A DNA stretch of 64,000 bases from Candidatus Gallimonas merdigallinarum (GTDB lineage Bacteria; Bacillota; Clostridia; Christensenellales; Borkfalkiaceae). The notes under the pieces were generated by a model. The model saw only the letters and a program-made list of their open reading frames with translations, had not been told where the DNA came from and did not search any database. Each line of letters opens with the position of its first letter. The stretch's first letter is position 1. Made by a program: the position numbers and the translations under genes. This document shows positions 50,968 to 62,093 of this stretch, piece after piece. The stretch covers positions 56,310 through 120,309 of the forward strand of contig CAJFFP010000016.1 in the NCBI GenBank assembly GCA_904373325.1, read 5' to 3'.

Positions 50968-53001
50968 TTATATCCCTTTGATTTCCCTGATTATACCATT
51001 TTTCAGCAGATATTTCAAGTCCCCGTCCCCCGTTTGTACGAAAAGATCCGCGCCGAACGCCCGTTCGTCGGAAAAATCGAACTTCACGAGCACGCCCTCC
51101 GCCGAAAGCGTCAGCGCGTTCCCCTCGTAGCGGAAGGAAAGTCCGCCGTATTCAAACCGCACGCCGCCGAGTACGTTCGTCTCGCGAAATCCCGTCTCCT
51201 GCGACGTCCGCACGCGCACTTCCCTTGCGGGCAGGAACGCGGCGACGTTGACGGCGCGCGCCGTATTCTCTCCCGTCACGGCGACGGCGTCCAGCTCCCC
51301 GCCGTATGTGCGCATGAGGAAGTCCTCGCAGGCGGAGAGCGAAATATCGTCGTCGATGACGAGCACCGCGCAGTCCGAAGTACGGACGAGCGCGCACGCG
51401 CCCTGTCCATGTTCGTACACGACGATTTTGCAGCCGGAAAAGACGGCGTTCTCCCATACCATGCACGCGATGAAGGCGATGCAGAGCGTACCCGCCGCAA
51501 CGCCGCGCGCAAGCGTGCCGAGGCGCACCCGTCCGCTCAGAATCACCGTGCCGACGAGCCACACCGCGCCGCCCGCGCCCAGCGAAAACCCCGTGAGCAC
51601 CGCGGAAAAGTCGGCGGCGGAGAATACGAATAAAAGCGCGGCGATCATGCCGGTGGGTAGGGCAAGAAAGACGGACGCCGCCGCGGGAATGCACAGCGCG
51701 AAGAGCGCGCAGACGATGAGCGGCAGGAAGAGAACGGGCAGCGCGGGAATGACGAAAAAGTTTAAAAGCATTCCCCACACCGAAATATAGCCGAACGCCT
51801 CCGCCATGACCGGGAAGGTGAATATCTGCACCGCCGCGCTCGCCGCGAGATAGTTCGCAAGAAAGACGGGAACGTGCAGCCGCCTCAGTCCGCGCGAAAA
51901 TCCGCCCGAAAAGAGCGCAAGCCCGAGCACCGCGCCGTAGGAGAGGCGGAATCCCGCCGTGAAGATCTGCGCGGGCGCGATCAGCAGCGTGACCAATCCC
52001 GCGAAGGAGACGGAGCTGAGCAGATCGTACTTCCTTCCGAAAAAGCGGCTTCCTCCCAGCGCGGCGCACATCAGGACGGCGCGCACCGAGGAGACGGTGA
52101 ACGCGCACAGCGCGCTGTAACACGCCGCCAGCGCGATCGCGGGGAGAAAAGCGTACCTGCGGAGCGGGCGGAAGAGGAACATTGCCGCGGCGTACAGAAT
52201 GCCGATATGCAGTCCCGAGACGGCGAAAGCGTGCGCAATGCCGCCCGTGCGCGTTTCGGCGAGAAAACTCCCGTCCATGCCGCGCGAATTGCCCGTGAGC
52301 AGCGCGTACGCCACGCCCGCGCTGTCGGAATCCATGTTTTCATACAGCACGCCCCGCAGCGCGGCGTTGAGACGGAGAAAGGGATTTGCAGACCTGCCCG
52401 TGACGGAGAACTCCCCCGCCGATGCCGTGTAGCGCACGCCGTTCGCATAGGCGTATTCCGCGGAGACGTCGCCGTTGTCGGGAAGCGGACTGCGCCCGAC
52501 TGCGGCGGTGAAGGATACGATATCGGCGGGAGCCACCTCCTCGGAGGCAAACGTCACGCTCATCTTGCCCGCCACGGGCGTTCCGTCCAGCGTGAGCGAG
52601 ACGAGCGTCGCCGTCGTCCGCCCGTTCTGCACCGCCGCAGACTGCACCGTTCCCGTGACGGCGTACTCCCCTTCGGGCATACCCGCGGCAAAGCGGCTGC
52701 GCTCCCAATGCGCAAGCCCCGCGCCCAGCCCTGCGAACGCGATAAAGAGGATCGCCGCCGCGATCGCGCCCCGCTTGGGGCGCAGAACGAGCAGCGCGCA
52801 AAACACGGCAACGAAAAGCGCGTCCGAGGGAACGAAGCCCCCGAACGCGATGCGAAGATACAGATATACGCCCGTAACGCAGCCGACCGCCGCAAACAGC
52901 AGCGGACGGAAATTGATGCGCGGCAGACGGCGCGCCTTGCGGCGCGCCGATTGATCCGACGTATCCCGCGCGGGCAGCTCCTGCACGCCGACCGCAGACA
53001 T
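50968..53001 (-). CDS. comEC: ComEC/Rec2 DNA-uptake channel with degenerate C-terminal domain
   Basis: This is a 677-residue membrane protein. It has an N-terminal DUF4131-like part with an OB-type domain (about 95-200), then the Competence domain with the hallmark GIAHAFAVSGLHIGILYAAA near residue 250 and many helices. The C-terminal region (from about 525) occupies the place of the metallo-beta-lactamase domain but is short and lacks the HxHxDH zinc motif (it reads CAVLVIDDDISLSACEDFLM). The channel may persist while the nuclease-like domain is dead. It starts five bases after the upstream glycosidase gene. Confidence 0.85.
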   Translation of the reverse strand: MSAVGVQELPARDTSDQSARRKARRLPRINFRPLLFAAVGCVTGVYLYLRIAFGGFVPSDALFVAVFCALLVLRPKRGAIAAAILFIAFAGLGAGLAHWERSRFAAGMPEGEYAVTGTVQSAAVQNGRTTATLVSLTLDGTPVAGKMSVTFASEEVAPADIVSFTAAVGRSPLPDNGDVSAEYAYANGVRYTASAGEFSVTGRSANPFLRLNAALRGVLYENMDSDSAGVAYALLTGNSRGMDGSFLAETRTGGIAHAFAVSGLHIGILYAAAMFLFRPLRRYAFLPAIALAACYSALCAFTVSSVRAVLMCAALGGSRFFGRKYDLLSSVSFAGLVTLLIAPAQIFTAGFRLSYGAVLGLALFSGGFSRGLRRLHVPVFLANYLAASAAVQIFTFPVMAEAFGYISVWGMLLNFFVIPALPVLFLPLIVCALFALCIPAAASVFLALPTGMIAALLFVFSAADFSAVLTGFSLGAGGAVWLVGTVILSGRVRLGTLARGVAAGTLCIAFIACMVWENAVFSGCKIVVYEHGQGACALVRTSDCAVLVIDDDISLSACEDFLMRTYGGELDAVAVTGENTARAVNVAAFLPAREVRVRTSQETGFRETNVLGGVRFEYGGLSFRYEGNALTLSAEGVLVKFDFSDERAFGADLFVQTGDGDLKYLLKNGIIREIKGI

Positions 53002-53006
53002 ACGCG

Positions 53007-54968
53007 TTACAGACGTTCAAATACGGGAATGATCTCGACGGGCGCGGCAGCGTCGATCGTGCAGCCGCCCTCGTACACCTCGCCCGTGTTCATATCGCGC
53101 CACTTGCCCGCGGGCAGATAGACGCTGCGGTTCGTGACGCCCGCCCACAGCACGGGCGCGACGAGATATTTCGGTCCGAACATATACTGATCGGCGCACG
53201 ACCAGCAGGCGGGATCTTCGGGGAATTCATAGAACATCGCGCGCATGACGGGCGAACCGTTCGCGCTCGCCTCCCCCATGACCTCTTTGATATACGGCTT
53301 CATGCGCTCGCGGAGATCGACGTACCCTTTGAGCACCTCATACACGTCCTCGCCGTAGCTCCAAAGCTCGTTGGCAAGCCCCGTATGGCAGAAGCCGCCG
53401 CCCCAATCGCGGTCGTCGAGCAGCGGAATGTCGCTCGGTCCCTTGTCGCCGTGCATTCTGAGGACGGGTCCGAACGTCGCCCACTCGAACCAGCGCATTA
53501 AAAGCTCCCTGTGCGCGGGGTCTTTGACGTTGACGAAGAATCCGCCGATGTCCGTCGTCCACCACGGGATGCCCGCAAGCCCCACGTTCAGCCCCGCCGC
53601 AAACTGATCGCGCAGCGTCTCGAAATTGCCCTGAATATCGCCCGACCACAGCACGACGCCGTACTTCTGACTGCCCACCCACGCCGAGCGGATGAGATTG
53701 CACACGTCCTTCTGCCCCGCCGCCTGCTGTCCTTCCCAGAAGGCGCGCGCGTGCATGACGGGGTAGATATTGCCCACTTGCAGGTCGGTGCCGAGATAGT
53801 AGCGGAAGTTATCGAAGTCGTACGCCGTGTATTCCGGCTCCGCCTCGTCCAGCCAGAACATATCGATGCCGTCCTCGAAATAGTTCTGCCTGCACTTCTC
53901 CCAGAGATATGCGCGGGCGGAGGGATTCGTCGCGTCGTAGATATAGGAATCGCCCAGAAAATCGAAGCACTGACTGCCGCGCTCGGGGCGGATGAGGAGG
54001 CCGCGGTCGCGCATCTCTTCAAAGTTTTCGCTCTTTTTATCCACCGTCGGCCAGACGGAGATCATACAGCGCGTGCCGTACGATTTGAGTTCGCGCACCA
54101 TTGCGGCGGGATCGGGCCAATACGTTTCGTCGAACTTCCATTCACCCTGACGCGTCCAATGGAAGAAGTCGATGACGATGACGTCGAGCGGAATGCCGCG
54201 GCGGTGATATTCGCGCGCGACGGAGAGCACTTCCTCCTGCGTGCGGTAGCGGAGCTTGCACTGCCACAGCCCGAGCGCGTTCTCGGGAAATTCGGGCGCG
54301 CGCCCGACGAGCGCCGTGTAGTTTTCCACGATCTCTTTGGGCGTGCCGACCGTCACCCAATAGTCCATCTGACGGATGCTCTCCGCGTGCCATTCGGTGA
54401 CGTTGTTCGCAAACGTCGCCCTGCCCACGGCGGGATTGTTCCACAAAAAGCCGTAGCCGAGCGAAGAGACGAGGAAGGGCACGCTCACCTGCGAGTTGCG
54501 CTGGGCGAGTTCGAGCGTGCAACCTTTCAGATCGAGCCGCGCCTCCTGATACTGCCCCATGCCGAAGAGCTTTTCGTCGCGCGCCTCAAAGCGGAGCGTA
54601 AAGGCATAGTCTCCGCCGCGGATGGGACGGTACTCGCGCGCCACCACCCTCAGCGAGGGCGTGTGCGGCATATCGTATTCGTAACAGCGGTAATATTCTT
54701 CCAGAATGAGTTCGCCGTCACGGAAAAAGCGCATTTTGCCGAGACGGTCGATGGTGACTTTCAGCCGCCCGTTGGTAAGTTCCGCGCAATTTTCTTCCAC
54801 CGAGACGACGGGCGTCGCCTGCTCCGCGCCCGTGAGCGCCCAATCGACGGGATCGTACGCGGCGTTCATGGTGGACTGCACGCGGATCCCGTCCTTCCCC
54901 TGCGCATAGACGCACACCGTCTCCCCTCTGCGCGAGAAATACAGTCTTCCCGATTTTACGGAAAACAT
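53007..54968 (-). CDS. Glycoside hydrolase family 31, alpha-xylosidase/alpha-glucosidase-like
   Basis: This 653-residue GH31 enzyme has no signal peptide and is probably cytoplasmic. The N-terminal beta domain is followed by the catalytic barrel with IDFFHWTRQGEWKFDETYWP, the nucleophile aspartate in DMFWLDEAEPEYTAYD near residue 370, and the acid/base aspartate in VVLWSGDIQGNFETL near residue 443. LAGIPWWTTDIGGFF shapes the substrate pocket. The WLDEAEPE variant is typical of XylS-like alpha-xylosidases, but alpha-glucosidase activity cannot be excluded. It shares a transcript with comEC-holA, an odd combination. Confidence 0.9.
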   Translation of the reverse strand: MFSVKSGRLYFSRRGETVCVYAQGKDGIRVQSTMNAAYDPVDWALTGAEQATPVVSVEENCAELTNGRLKVTIDRLGKMRFFRDGELILEEYYRCYEYDMPHTPSLRVVAREYRPIRGGDYAFTLRFEARDEKLFGMGQYQEARLDLKGCTLELAQRNSQVSVPFLVSSLGYGFLWNNPAVGRATFANNVTEWHAESIRQMDYWVTVGTPKEIVENYTALVGRAPEFPENALGLWQCKLRYRTQEEVLSVAREYHRRGIPLDVIVIDFFHWTRQGEWKFDETYWPDPAAMVRELKSYGTRCMISVWPTVDKKSENFEEMRDRGLLIRPERGSQCFDFLGDSYIYDATNPSARAYLWEKCRQNYFEDGIDMFWLDEAEPEYTAYDFDNFRYYLGTDLQVGNIYPVMHARAFWEGQQAAGQKDVCNLIRSAWVGSQKYGVVLWSGDIQGNFETLRDQFAAGLNVGLAGIPWWTTDIGGFFVNVKDPAHRELLMRWFEWATFGPVLRMHGDKGPSDIPLLDDRDWGGGFCHTGLANELWSYGEDVYEVLKGYVDLRERMKPYIKEVMGEASANGSPVMRAMFYEFPEDPACWSCADQYMFGPKYLVAPVLWAGVTNRSVYLPAGKWRDMNTGEVYEGGCTIDAAAPVEIIPVFERL

Positions 54969-55026
54969 ATCTTTTTTCCTCCGTTTTGTCCGTCTGTACG
55001 GACTTCTGTCGTGATATTGCGTTCAG

Positions 55027-55055
55027 ATTATAACATATGTGACTGTTAATTTCAA
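55027..55055 (-). promoter_or_regulatory. Promoter of GH31-comEC-holA
   Basis: TTGAAA (55050-55055), 17-bp spacer and TATAAT (55027-55032) precede the GH31 gene by about 58 bases. GGAGG stands before the ATG. Confidence 0.75.
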
Positions 55056-55076
55056 GATTTAGAATAAAATTTTCGC

Positions 55077-55105
55077 AAAAAAGAAGCGCCGCCCGCAGGC
55101 GGCGC
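55077..55105 (-). terminator. ATP synthase operon terminator
   Basis: GCGCCGCC/GGCGGCGC arms (55086-55105) are followed by TTCTTTTTT on the minus strand, after atpC. Confidence 0.88.
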
Positions 55106-55124
55106 GCTCATGCGCGGAACAAAA

Positions 55125-55528
55125 TTACTGCCCGTATTTTCGCTTGACGTTGAGCCTTGCGAGCGCGCGGGCGAGGCGCGCCTGCGCGGCGTGGTGCTCC
55201 TCGATGCTGCGGCGCTGCAAGAGCGCTTCCTTCGCCTCGTCCGCCTTGCGGCGCTGGCGTTCGGCGTCGATATCCTCGGGGCGGAGCGCGGAGTCCACCA
55301 GAACGAGCGCCTCGCCGTTTTCGATTTTCATGATGCCCGAAGCGACGGCGGCAACAAGCGTCTCCCCGTCGGGCGTGCGGAAGGTCAGCTCCCCGGGAAC
55401 GATGGCGCAGATGGTGTTGCAATGCCCCGCGAGTACACCGTATTCGCCGTCCAGCGTCGGCACGACGAGCGATTCGCAGTCGCCCTCGTAAAAGGGCTTA
55501 TCGGCGGCAAGCACGTGAAGCGGGAACA

Positions 55529-55529
<1 letters not shown>
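55125..55529 (-). CDS. atpC: ATP synthase epsilon subunit
   Basis: Epsilon is the central-stalk and regulatory subunit. At 134 residues it has the beta-sandwich half with VVPTLDGEYGVLAGHCNTIC and a helical C-terminal hairpin rich in Arg/Glu/Ala (about 86-134). It overlaps the atpD stop by one base and ends the operon. Confidence 0.95.
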
Positions 55530-57827
<2,298 letters not shown>

Positions 57828-57828
<1 letters not shown>

Positions 57829-59576
57829 CAGGCAGTCGCCCCCTCCCGCTTCCAGTCGGCGAGATATTCTTCGGAAAGGCGGCAGATGAGATCGCGCTCT
57901 TCGGGCGTCATTCTGCCCGTCTGCCCGATGCGCTCGCACAGATCGGCGGCGTGGACCTGAAAGTACGAAAGCAGTCCGGCGCGGAACCGCCCGATCTCGT
58001 CGAGCGGGATATCCTGCATGACGTGATGCAGCGCGGCGACGAGCAGGACGACCTGTTCGTGAAGCTGAAACGGATGATACTGCTGCTGACGGAGAATGCG
58101 CATGAGCCCCTGCCCGTAGCGGAGCTGTTTCTGCGTCGCTTCGTCGAGATCGGAGGAGAACTGCGTGAACACCTCCATTTCGCGGAACTGCGCGAGATCG
58201 AGACGGATCGCGCCTGCGGCGGATTTCATCGCCTTGGTCTGCGCGTCGCCGCCCACGCGCGAGACGGAAAGTCCCACGTTGACGGCGGGACGCTGCCCCG
58301 CGAAAAAGAGCGAGCTTTCCAGAAAGATCTGTCCGTCGGTGATGGAGATGATATTCGTCGGGATATACGCGGAGACGTCGCCGCCCTGCGTTTCGACGAT
58401 GGGGAGCGCGGTCATCGACCCGCCGCCCCGCTCGTCCGAGAGGTGCGCCGCACGCTCCAAGAGACGGGAATGCAGATAGAACACGTCCCCGGGATACGCC
58501 TCGCGCCCGGGCGAACGCCCGAGAAGCAGACTGAGCGCGCGGTAGGCGACGGCGTGTTTGGAGAGATCGTCGTAGACGATGAGCACGTCCTTGCCAAGCT
58601 CCATGAAATATTCGCCCATGGCGCAGCCCGCATAGGGCGCAATATACTGCATGGAGGCGGATTCGCCCGCCGATGCGCTGACGACGATGCAGTATTCGAG
58701 CGCGCCGCGGGTGCGGAGCGCTTCCATGAGCTGCGCCACGGCGCTCGCCTTCTGCCCGATGGCGACGTAGATGCAGATGACGTCCTTCCCGCGCTGATTG
58801 AGAATGGTATCGAGCGCGATCGCCGTCTTGCCCGTCTGTCTGTCGCCGATGATGAGTTCGCGCTGTCCGCGCCCGATGGGGAACATACTGTCGATGGCGA
58901 CAAGCCCCGTTTCGAGCGGACGGTTGACGGGCTGGCGGTCGATGATGCGGGGCGCGGCGACCTCGATGGGACGGTATCCGTCCGCGCCGATGTCACCTTT
59001 GCCGTCGATGGGCGCGCCGAGCGCGTTCACCGCCCTGCCCAGAAAGTTCTTGCCGACGGGCACGCCCGCCGTCTTTTTCGTGCGGTGCACGGAGCTTCCC
59101 TCCGAGACCTGTTCCTCGTCCCCGAACAGAATACAGCCGACGCTGTCGCGCCTGAGATCCTGCACCATGCCGCGCACGCCCGAGGAGAACTCCACGATCT
59201 CCCCGTACGAGACGCGCCCAAGCCCCGTGACGGCGGCAACGCCGTCGCCGACGGAGACGACCGTTCCGAGCTCTTCCGAGACGGCTTTGGGCGACCATGT
59301 CCGCACCGCGTCCCCCAGCATGGGGATGACGTCGCCGTTCTTTTTGGGAACTTCGGTGAGCGCATCTTTGAGCTGACGGAACCTGCCGTTGACGCTCCAA
59401 TCGTACACTTCCGCGCCCACTTCGAGGCGGAATCCGCCCGGGAAGGCGTCGCTCTTCACGAAATCAAGCGCAACTTCGCCGCCGTACTTTTTGCTCAGAA
59501 AGGCGCGGAAGCGCTCCTCCTGCGCCTTTGTAGGCGGAGCCGCCGCGTATAATTTTGCGCGAATGGGTTCATTCAT
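57828..59576 (-). CDS. atpA: ATP synthase alpha subunit with fused delta C-terminal-like domain
   Basis: This is a 582-residue protein. Residues about 90-582 are a complete alpha subunit (VSVGDGVAAVTGLGRVSYGE; P-loop GDRQTGKTAIAL at 244-255; VGLSVSRVGGDAQTKAMKS). Residues about 5-75 instead match the C-terminal domain of the delta subunit: AAPPTKAQEERFRAFLSKKY, then FPGGFRLEVGAEVYDWSVNG, equivalent to delta's GG-x-x-x-x-x-G-x-x-x-x-D-x-S motif. No separate atpH exists between atpF and atpA. The ATG with GGAGAAG overlaps the atpF end. See findings for stoichiometry. Confidence 0.93.
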
Positions 59577-60066
59577 CTTTCTTCTCCGCTTGCGCGTCGT
59601 CGGCGGCGTCTAAAAACTGATCGAACGCTTCGGACGCGGTGTCTTCCAATACGATCTTCTCCACCGCATCCGTCACGATGGAGGCGATCTCGGCGCGCGC
59701 CTCCTTTGTGGCTTGCGCCTTGATGCGAGCGGCGTCCTTGCGGGCGTCTGCTACGATGGTTCGTGCCAATTCGTCTGTTTCCCTGCGCATACGCTCGCTG
59801 TACTCCGCCGTCTCCTTTTCGGCAAGGCGGCGTTTTTCAGCGATCTCGTCCTCTGCACCCGCAAGTTTTTGCTCGTACGCGGCGCGTTTTTCCTCCGCTT
59901 CCGCGTTCTTTTTCTCGGCATCGGCATCCATCTTCTCGTAATGCTCTCTCCGTTTTTGCATAAAGGAACGCACGGGCTTGTAGAGAAGAAGCCACAGCCC
60001 CGCGAACAAAATGACAAAATTGAGAAGATGCAGCAAAATCTGCTGCCAGTCGATATTTAAAGGCAT
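59569..60066 (-). CDS. atpF: ATP synthase b subunit
   Basis: This is the peripheral-stalk subunit. At 165 residues it has one N-terminal membrane helix (ILLHLLNFVILFAGLWLLLY) and a long Glu/Lys/Ala-rich coiled coil. Normally delta's C-terminal domain binds the b C-terminus; here that domain is encoded by the next gene, fused to alpha. It overlaps atpA by eight bases. Confidence 0.93.
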   Translation of the reverse strand: MPLNIDWQQILLHLLNFVILFAGLWLLLYKPVRSFMQKRREHYEKMDADAEKKNAEAEEKRAAYEQKLAGAEDEIAEKRRLAEKETAEYSERMRRETDELARTIVADARKDAARIKAQATKEARAEIASIVTDAVEKIVLEDTASEAFDQFLDAADDAQAEKKDE

Positions 60067-60078
60067 GACTGCCTCCCC

Positions 60079-60525
60079 TTACAGGACGAATATGACGAGA
60101 ATTGCGACGATCAGCGCATAAATGATCGCCGTCTCGATAAATACAAGCCCGAGCATGAGCGTGGAACGGATCTTCCCCTCCGCCTCAGGCTGGCGCGCGA
60201 TCGCCTCGGACGTCTTCGCCACGGCGATGCCCATGCCCGCTGCGCCTGCGCCCGCGGCAAGCCCGATGGCAATGCCCGCGGCAAGCGCCTTGAATCCTGC
60301 GGAATCATCCGCCGTATCCTGCGGCGCGGCGGTATCCGTCTCGGACGCCGCTTCCGCGTCTGCGGTCTGCTCCGCGTCGACGTTCTCCGCCGCCACGGCG
60401 ACCGTGTCCATGACCTGCATATCATTCTGCCCGCCGCTCAGTCCCACTGCGAGCAGAACCGCCAGAATCACCGCCAGCACGACGCCGATCATGACGAACA
60501 TTTTCTTTCTTCCAATCGTTTTCAT
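60079..60525 (-). CDS. atpE: ATP synthase c subunit with N-terminal membrane segment and acidic linker
   Basis: The 148-residue protein is about twice the usual length. Residues 78-148 are a normal c hairpin, with GAGAAGMGIAVAKTSEAIAR, the RQPE polar loop, and the ion-binding glutamate in GLVFIETAIIYALIVAIL. The sodium-type glutamine in helix 1 is replaced by Met, so proton coupling is likelier. Residues 1-77 are extra: a basic start and a hydrophobic helix (MFVMIGVVLAVILAVLLAVG), then an acidic Asp/Glu/Ala/Thr linker. The ATG at 60525 has AGAGGTAAC upstream and overlaps the atpB stop, so the extension is translated. Confidence 0.9.
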   Translation of the reverse strand: MKTIGRKKMFVMIGVVLAVILAVLLAVGLSGGQNDMQVMDTVAVAAENVDAEQTADAEAASETDTAAPQDTADDSAGFKALAAGIAIGLAAGAGAAGMGIAVAKTSEAIARQPEAEGKIRSTLMLGLVFIETAIIYALIVAILVIFVL

Positions 60526-61397
60526 ACCGTTACCTCTGTTTCCGATTTGTTGTTTTCTTCCTGTTTGCCGCGCGCCCGACGACTGCGCTTCGGCTTTTTG
60601 ACGTGCAGCTCGCTCACTTCGCCGTAGAAGAGCGAAGTCAGCATGGTGAGCACGTACGCCTGAATCACCGCGTGGAGCACCGTGAAGAGAATGCCGACGA
60701 TGACGGGCAGCACGAACGAGAGCGCGAGATAGTAATACACAAGCTCCGTGACCAGCATCCCGCTCAGCAGCGCGCCGAACATACGGAAGCTCATCGAGAT
60801 GGGCAGCGAGAACTCTTTGAGCGTACGCCCCACGCCGCGCAGTCCGTTGGAGACGATGCCTCCTCCCAAAATGACGAGGTAGGAAAGACACCCCAGCGAG
60901 ATCGCCCCGTTGATGTCGGAAAGCGGCGCGGGAAGAATGACCGACTGCCCCGCCATGGACACCGCGGGCACGCCCACAAGCTCGAACAGCGTGCTGACAA
61001 AGATGTACGCGCCCGCCGCGAATACGTACGCGCCGAGGAAATGATTCCTGTGCGGGCTGTTGGACTTTGCGAGTCCGTCGAACATCCCCACCGCCTGTTC
61101 CAGAAGCATCTGAAATTTCCCGGGAACGAACTTGAAACGCGGAATGACGAAGATGCGCACGATCGCCGCGAATACGAGAATGACGCCCGTTACCACGAAC
61201 GCGGAGATCAGCCCGGGATTGACGGGCAACCCGAACAGGGAAATTTTATCCCCTTCGTGCAGAACGGCGTCCTGCATCGCGTCCTGAATGGACCCCTCTT
61301 TCTGATAGAGCCCGTCCGTCAGGACGATCCCGACGATCAGCGCGGCGATCACGGCGGCGACGACGGTGAGAAAAATACAAGTCTGTTTTTTTGTCAT
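60522..61397 (-). CDS. atpB: ATP synthase a subunit
   Basis: This is the stator proton channel. At 291 residues it has the conserved arginine helix in ISMSFRMFGALLSGMLVTEL, NGLRGVGRTLKEFSLP, and the last helix HAVIQAYVLTMLTSLFYGEV. The C-terminus carries an unusual basic then acidic cytoplasmic tail (KKPKRSRRARGKQEENNKSE). The ATG at 61397 follows GGAGGGAGC. It is the first gene of the operon; no atpI is seen. Confidence 0.94.
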   Translation of the reverse strand: MTKKQTCIFLTVVAAVIAALIVGIVLTDGLYQKEGSIQDAMQDAVLHEGDKISLFGLPVNPGLISAFVVTGVILVFAAIVRIFVIPRFKFVPGKFQMLLEQAVGMFDGLAKSNSPHRNHFLGAYVFAAGAYIFVSTLFELVGVPAVSMAGQSVILPAPLSDINGAISLGCLSYLVILGGGIVSNGLRGVGRTLKEFSLPISMSFRMFGALLSGMLVTELVYYYLALSFVLPVIVGILFTVLHAVIQAYVLTMLTSLFYGEVSELHVKKPKRSRRARGKQEENNKSETEVTV

Positions 61398-61452
61398 GCT
61401 CCCTCCGTAAAAATGCTGCGCGAAATTCGCGCGGTCCGCTGAAACCGCTCCT

Positions 61453-61481
61453 ATTATAACGCGCAAGGGGGCGCGTGTCAA
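61453..61481 (-). promoter_or_regulatory. ATP synthase operon promoter
   Basis: Perfect TTGACA (61476-61481) and TATAAT (61453-61458) with a 17-bp spacer give a full-consensus SigA promoter with a leader of about 50 bases containing the palindrome GCGCGAATTTCGCGC. Confidence 0.92.
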
Positions 61482-61505
61482 ACAATGAGCGGGCTTGCGG
61501 GCATT

Positions 61506-61533
61506 AAAAAAACGGATTCTATCAATCCGTTTT
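61506..61533 (-). terminator. Terminator of the unknown gene at 61545
   Basis: AAACGGATT/AATCCGTTT arms (61510-61532) with seven T on the minus strand, between this gene and the atp promoter. Confidence 0.85.
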
Positions 61534-61544
61534 ACTTATATATT

Positions 61545-62024
61545 CTATGTATTATCCCCTTTTCCGCGCGCCTTTTTTACAGAAGCAGCTCCCCTCCCCG
61601 CCGAAAAACGATGACGGAACGCCGACGCTGCCCACGCCTGCACGGCGGAACAGAACGCGGCGAGCGCCTCGTCTCCGCCGAATTCAAACGCGAAATCCCC
61701 TCGCGCGCCGCCGAACTCCGCCTCGATCTTTACGGGAAAATCGGGCGCGGGCATCTGCGCGGCAGCCGTGGCGTAACCGCATTTGGAGAGCGCGCGTTCC
61801 ACTCTGCGCTCGAACCGCTCCGCAGCCTCCCTTTCAAACGAGACCGCCGCAAAGACGGGCAGCCCGTCGCGCGAAAGCCGCGCCCGCACGAACGCGTGCG
61901 CGTTCCCCGTCAGAAAGTATGCGGCAACGCTGTCCTCCAACCGCCTGACGCGATGATAAAAATGCGGGAAGTCACGGGAAAACGCAGCTTCCATGTCATT
62001 CCCGAGCCGATAGGTCGCTTCCAT
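61545..62024 (-). CDS. Unknown protein with leaderless promoter
   Basis: This 159-residue protein has no recognised family, signal peptide or membrane helix. The sequence is Ala/Arg/Phe-rich, with a plausible alpha-beta pattern (GLPVFAAVSFEREAAERFER) and a Lys/Arg-rich tail. Its reality is supported by an excellent promoter and a terminator at its end. There is no Shine-Dalgarno: TATAAT is followed by six bases and then the ATG. Confidence 0.6.
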   Translation of the reverse strand: MEATYRLGNDMEAAFSRDFPHFYHRVRRLEDSVAAYFLTGNAHAFVRARLSRDGLPVFAAVSFEREAAERFERRVERALSKCGYATAAAQMPAPDFPVKIEAEFGGARGDFAFEFGGDEALAAFCSAVQAWAASAFRHRFSAGRGAASVKKARGKGDNT

Positions 62025-62030
62025 ACCCGT

Positions 62031-62059
62031 ATTATACTACGCCGCGCAAAAGATTTCAA
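62031..62059 (-). promoter_or_regulatory. Promoter with TSS at the start codon of the 62024 gene
   Basis: TTGAAA (62054-62059), 17-bp spacer and TATAAT (62031-62036), then six bases, then ATG. Expected +1 is the A of the ATG. Confidence 0.72.
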
Positions 62060-62093
62060 GCAAAGCGCAAAAAATTCCCGCGCGCCGCGGCAA

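Noticed and set aside
57951-59552. A 533-codon plus-strand open frame opposite atpA
   Set aside because: Antisense shadow of the conserved alpha subunit; no independent signals.
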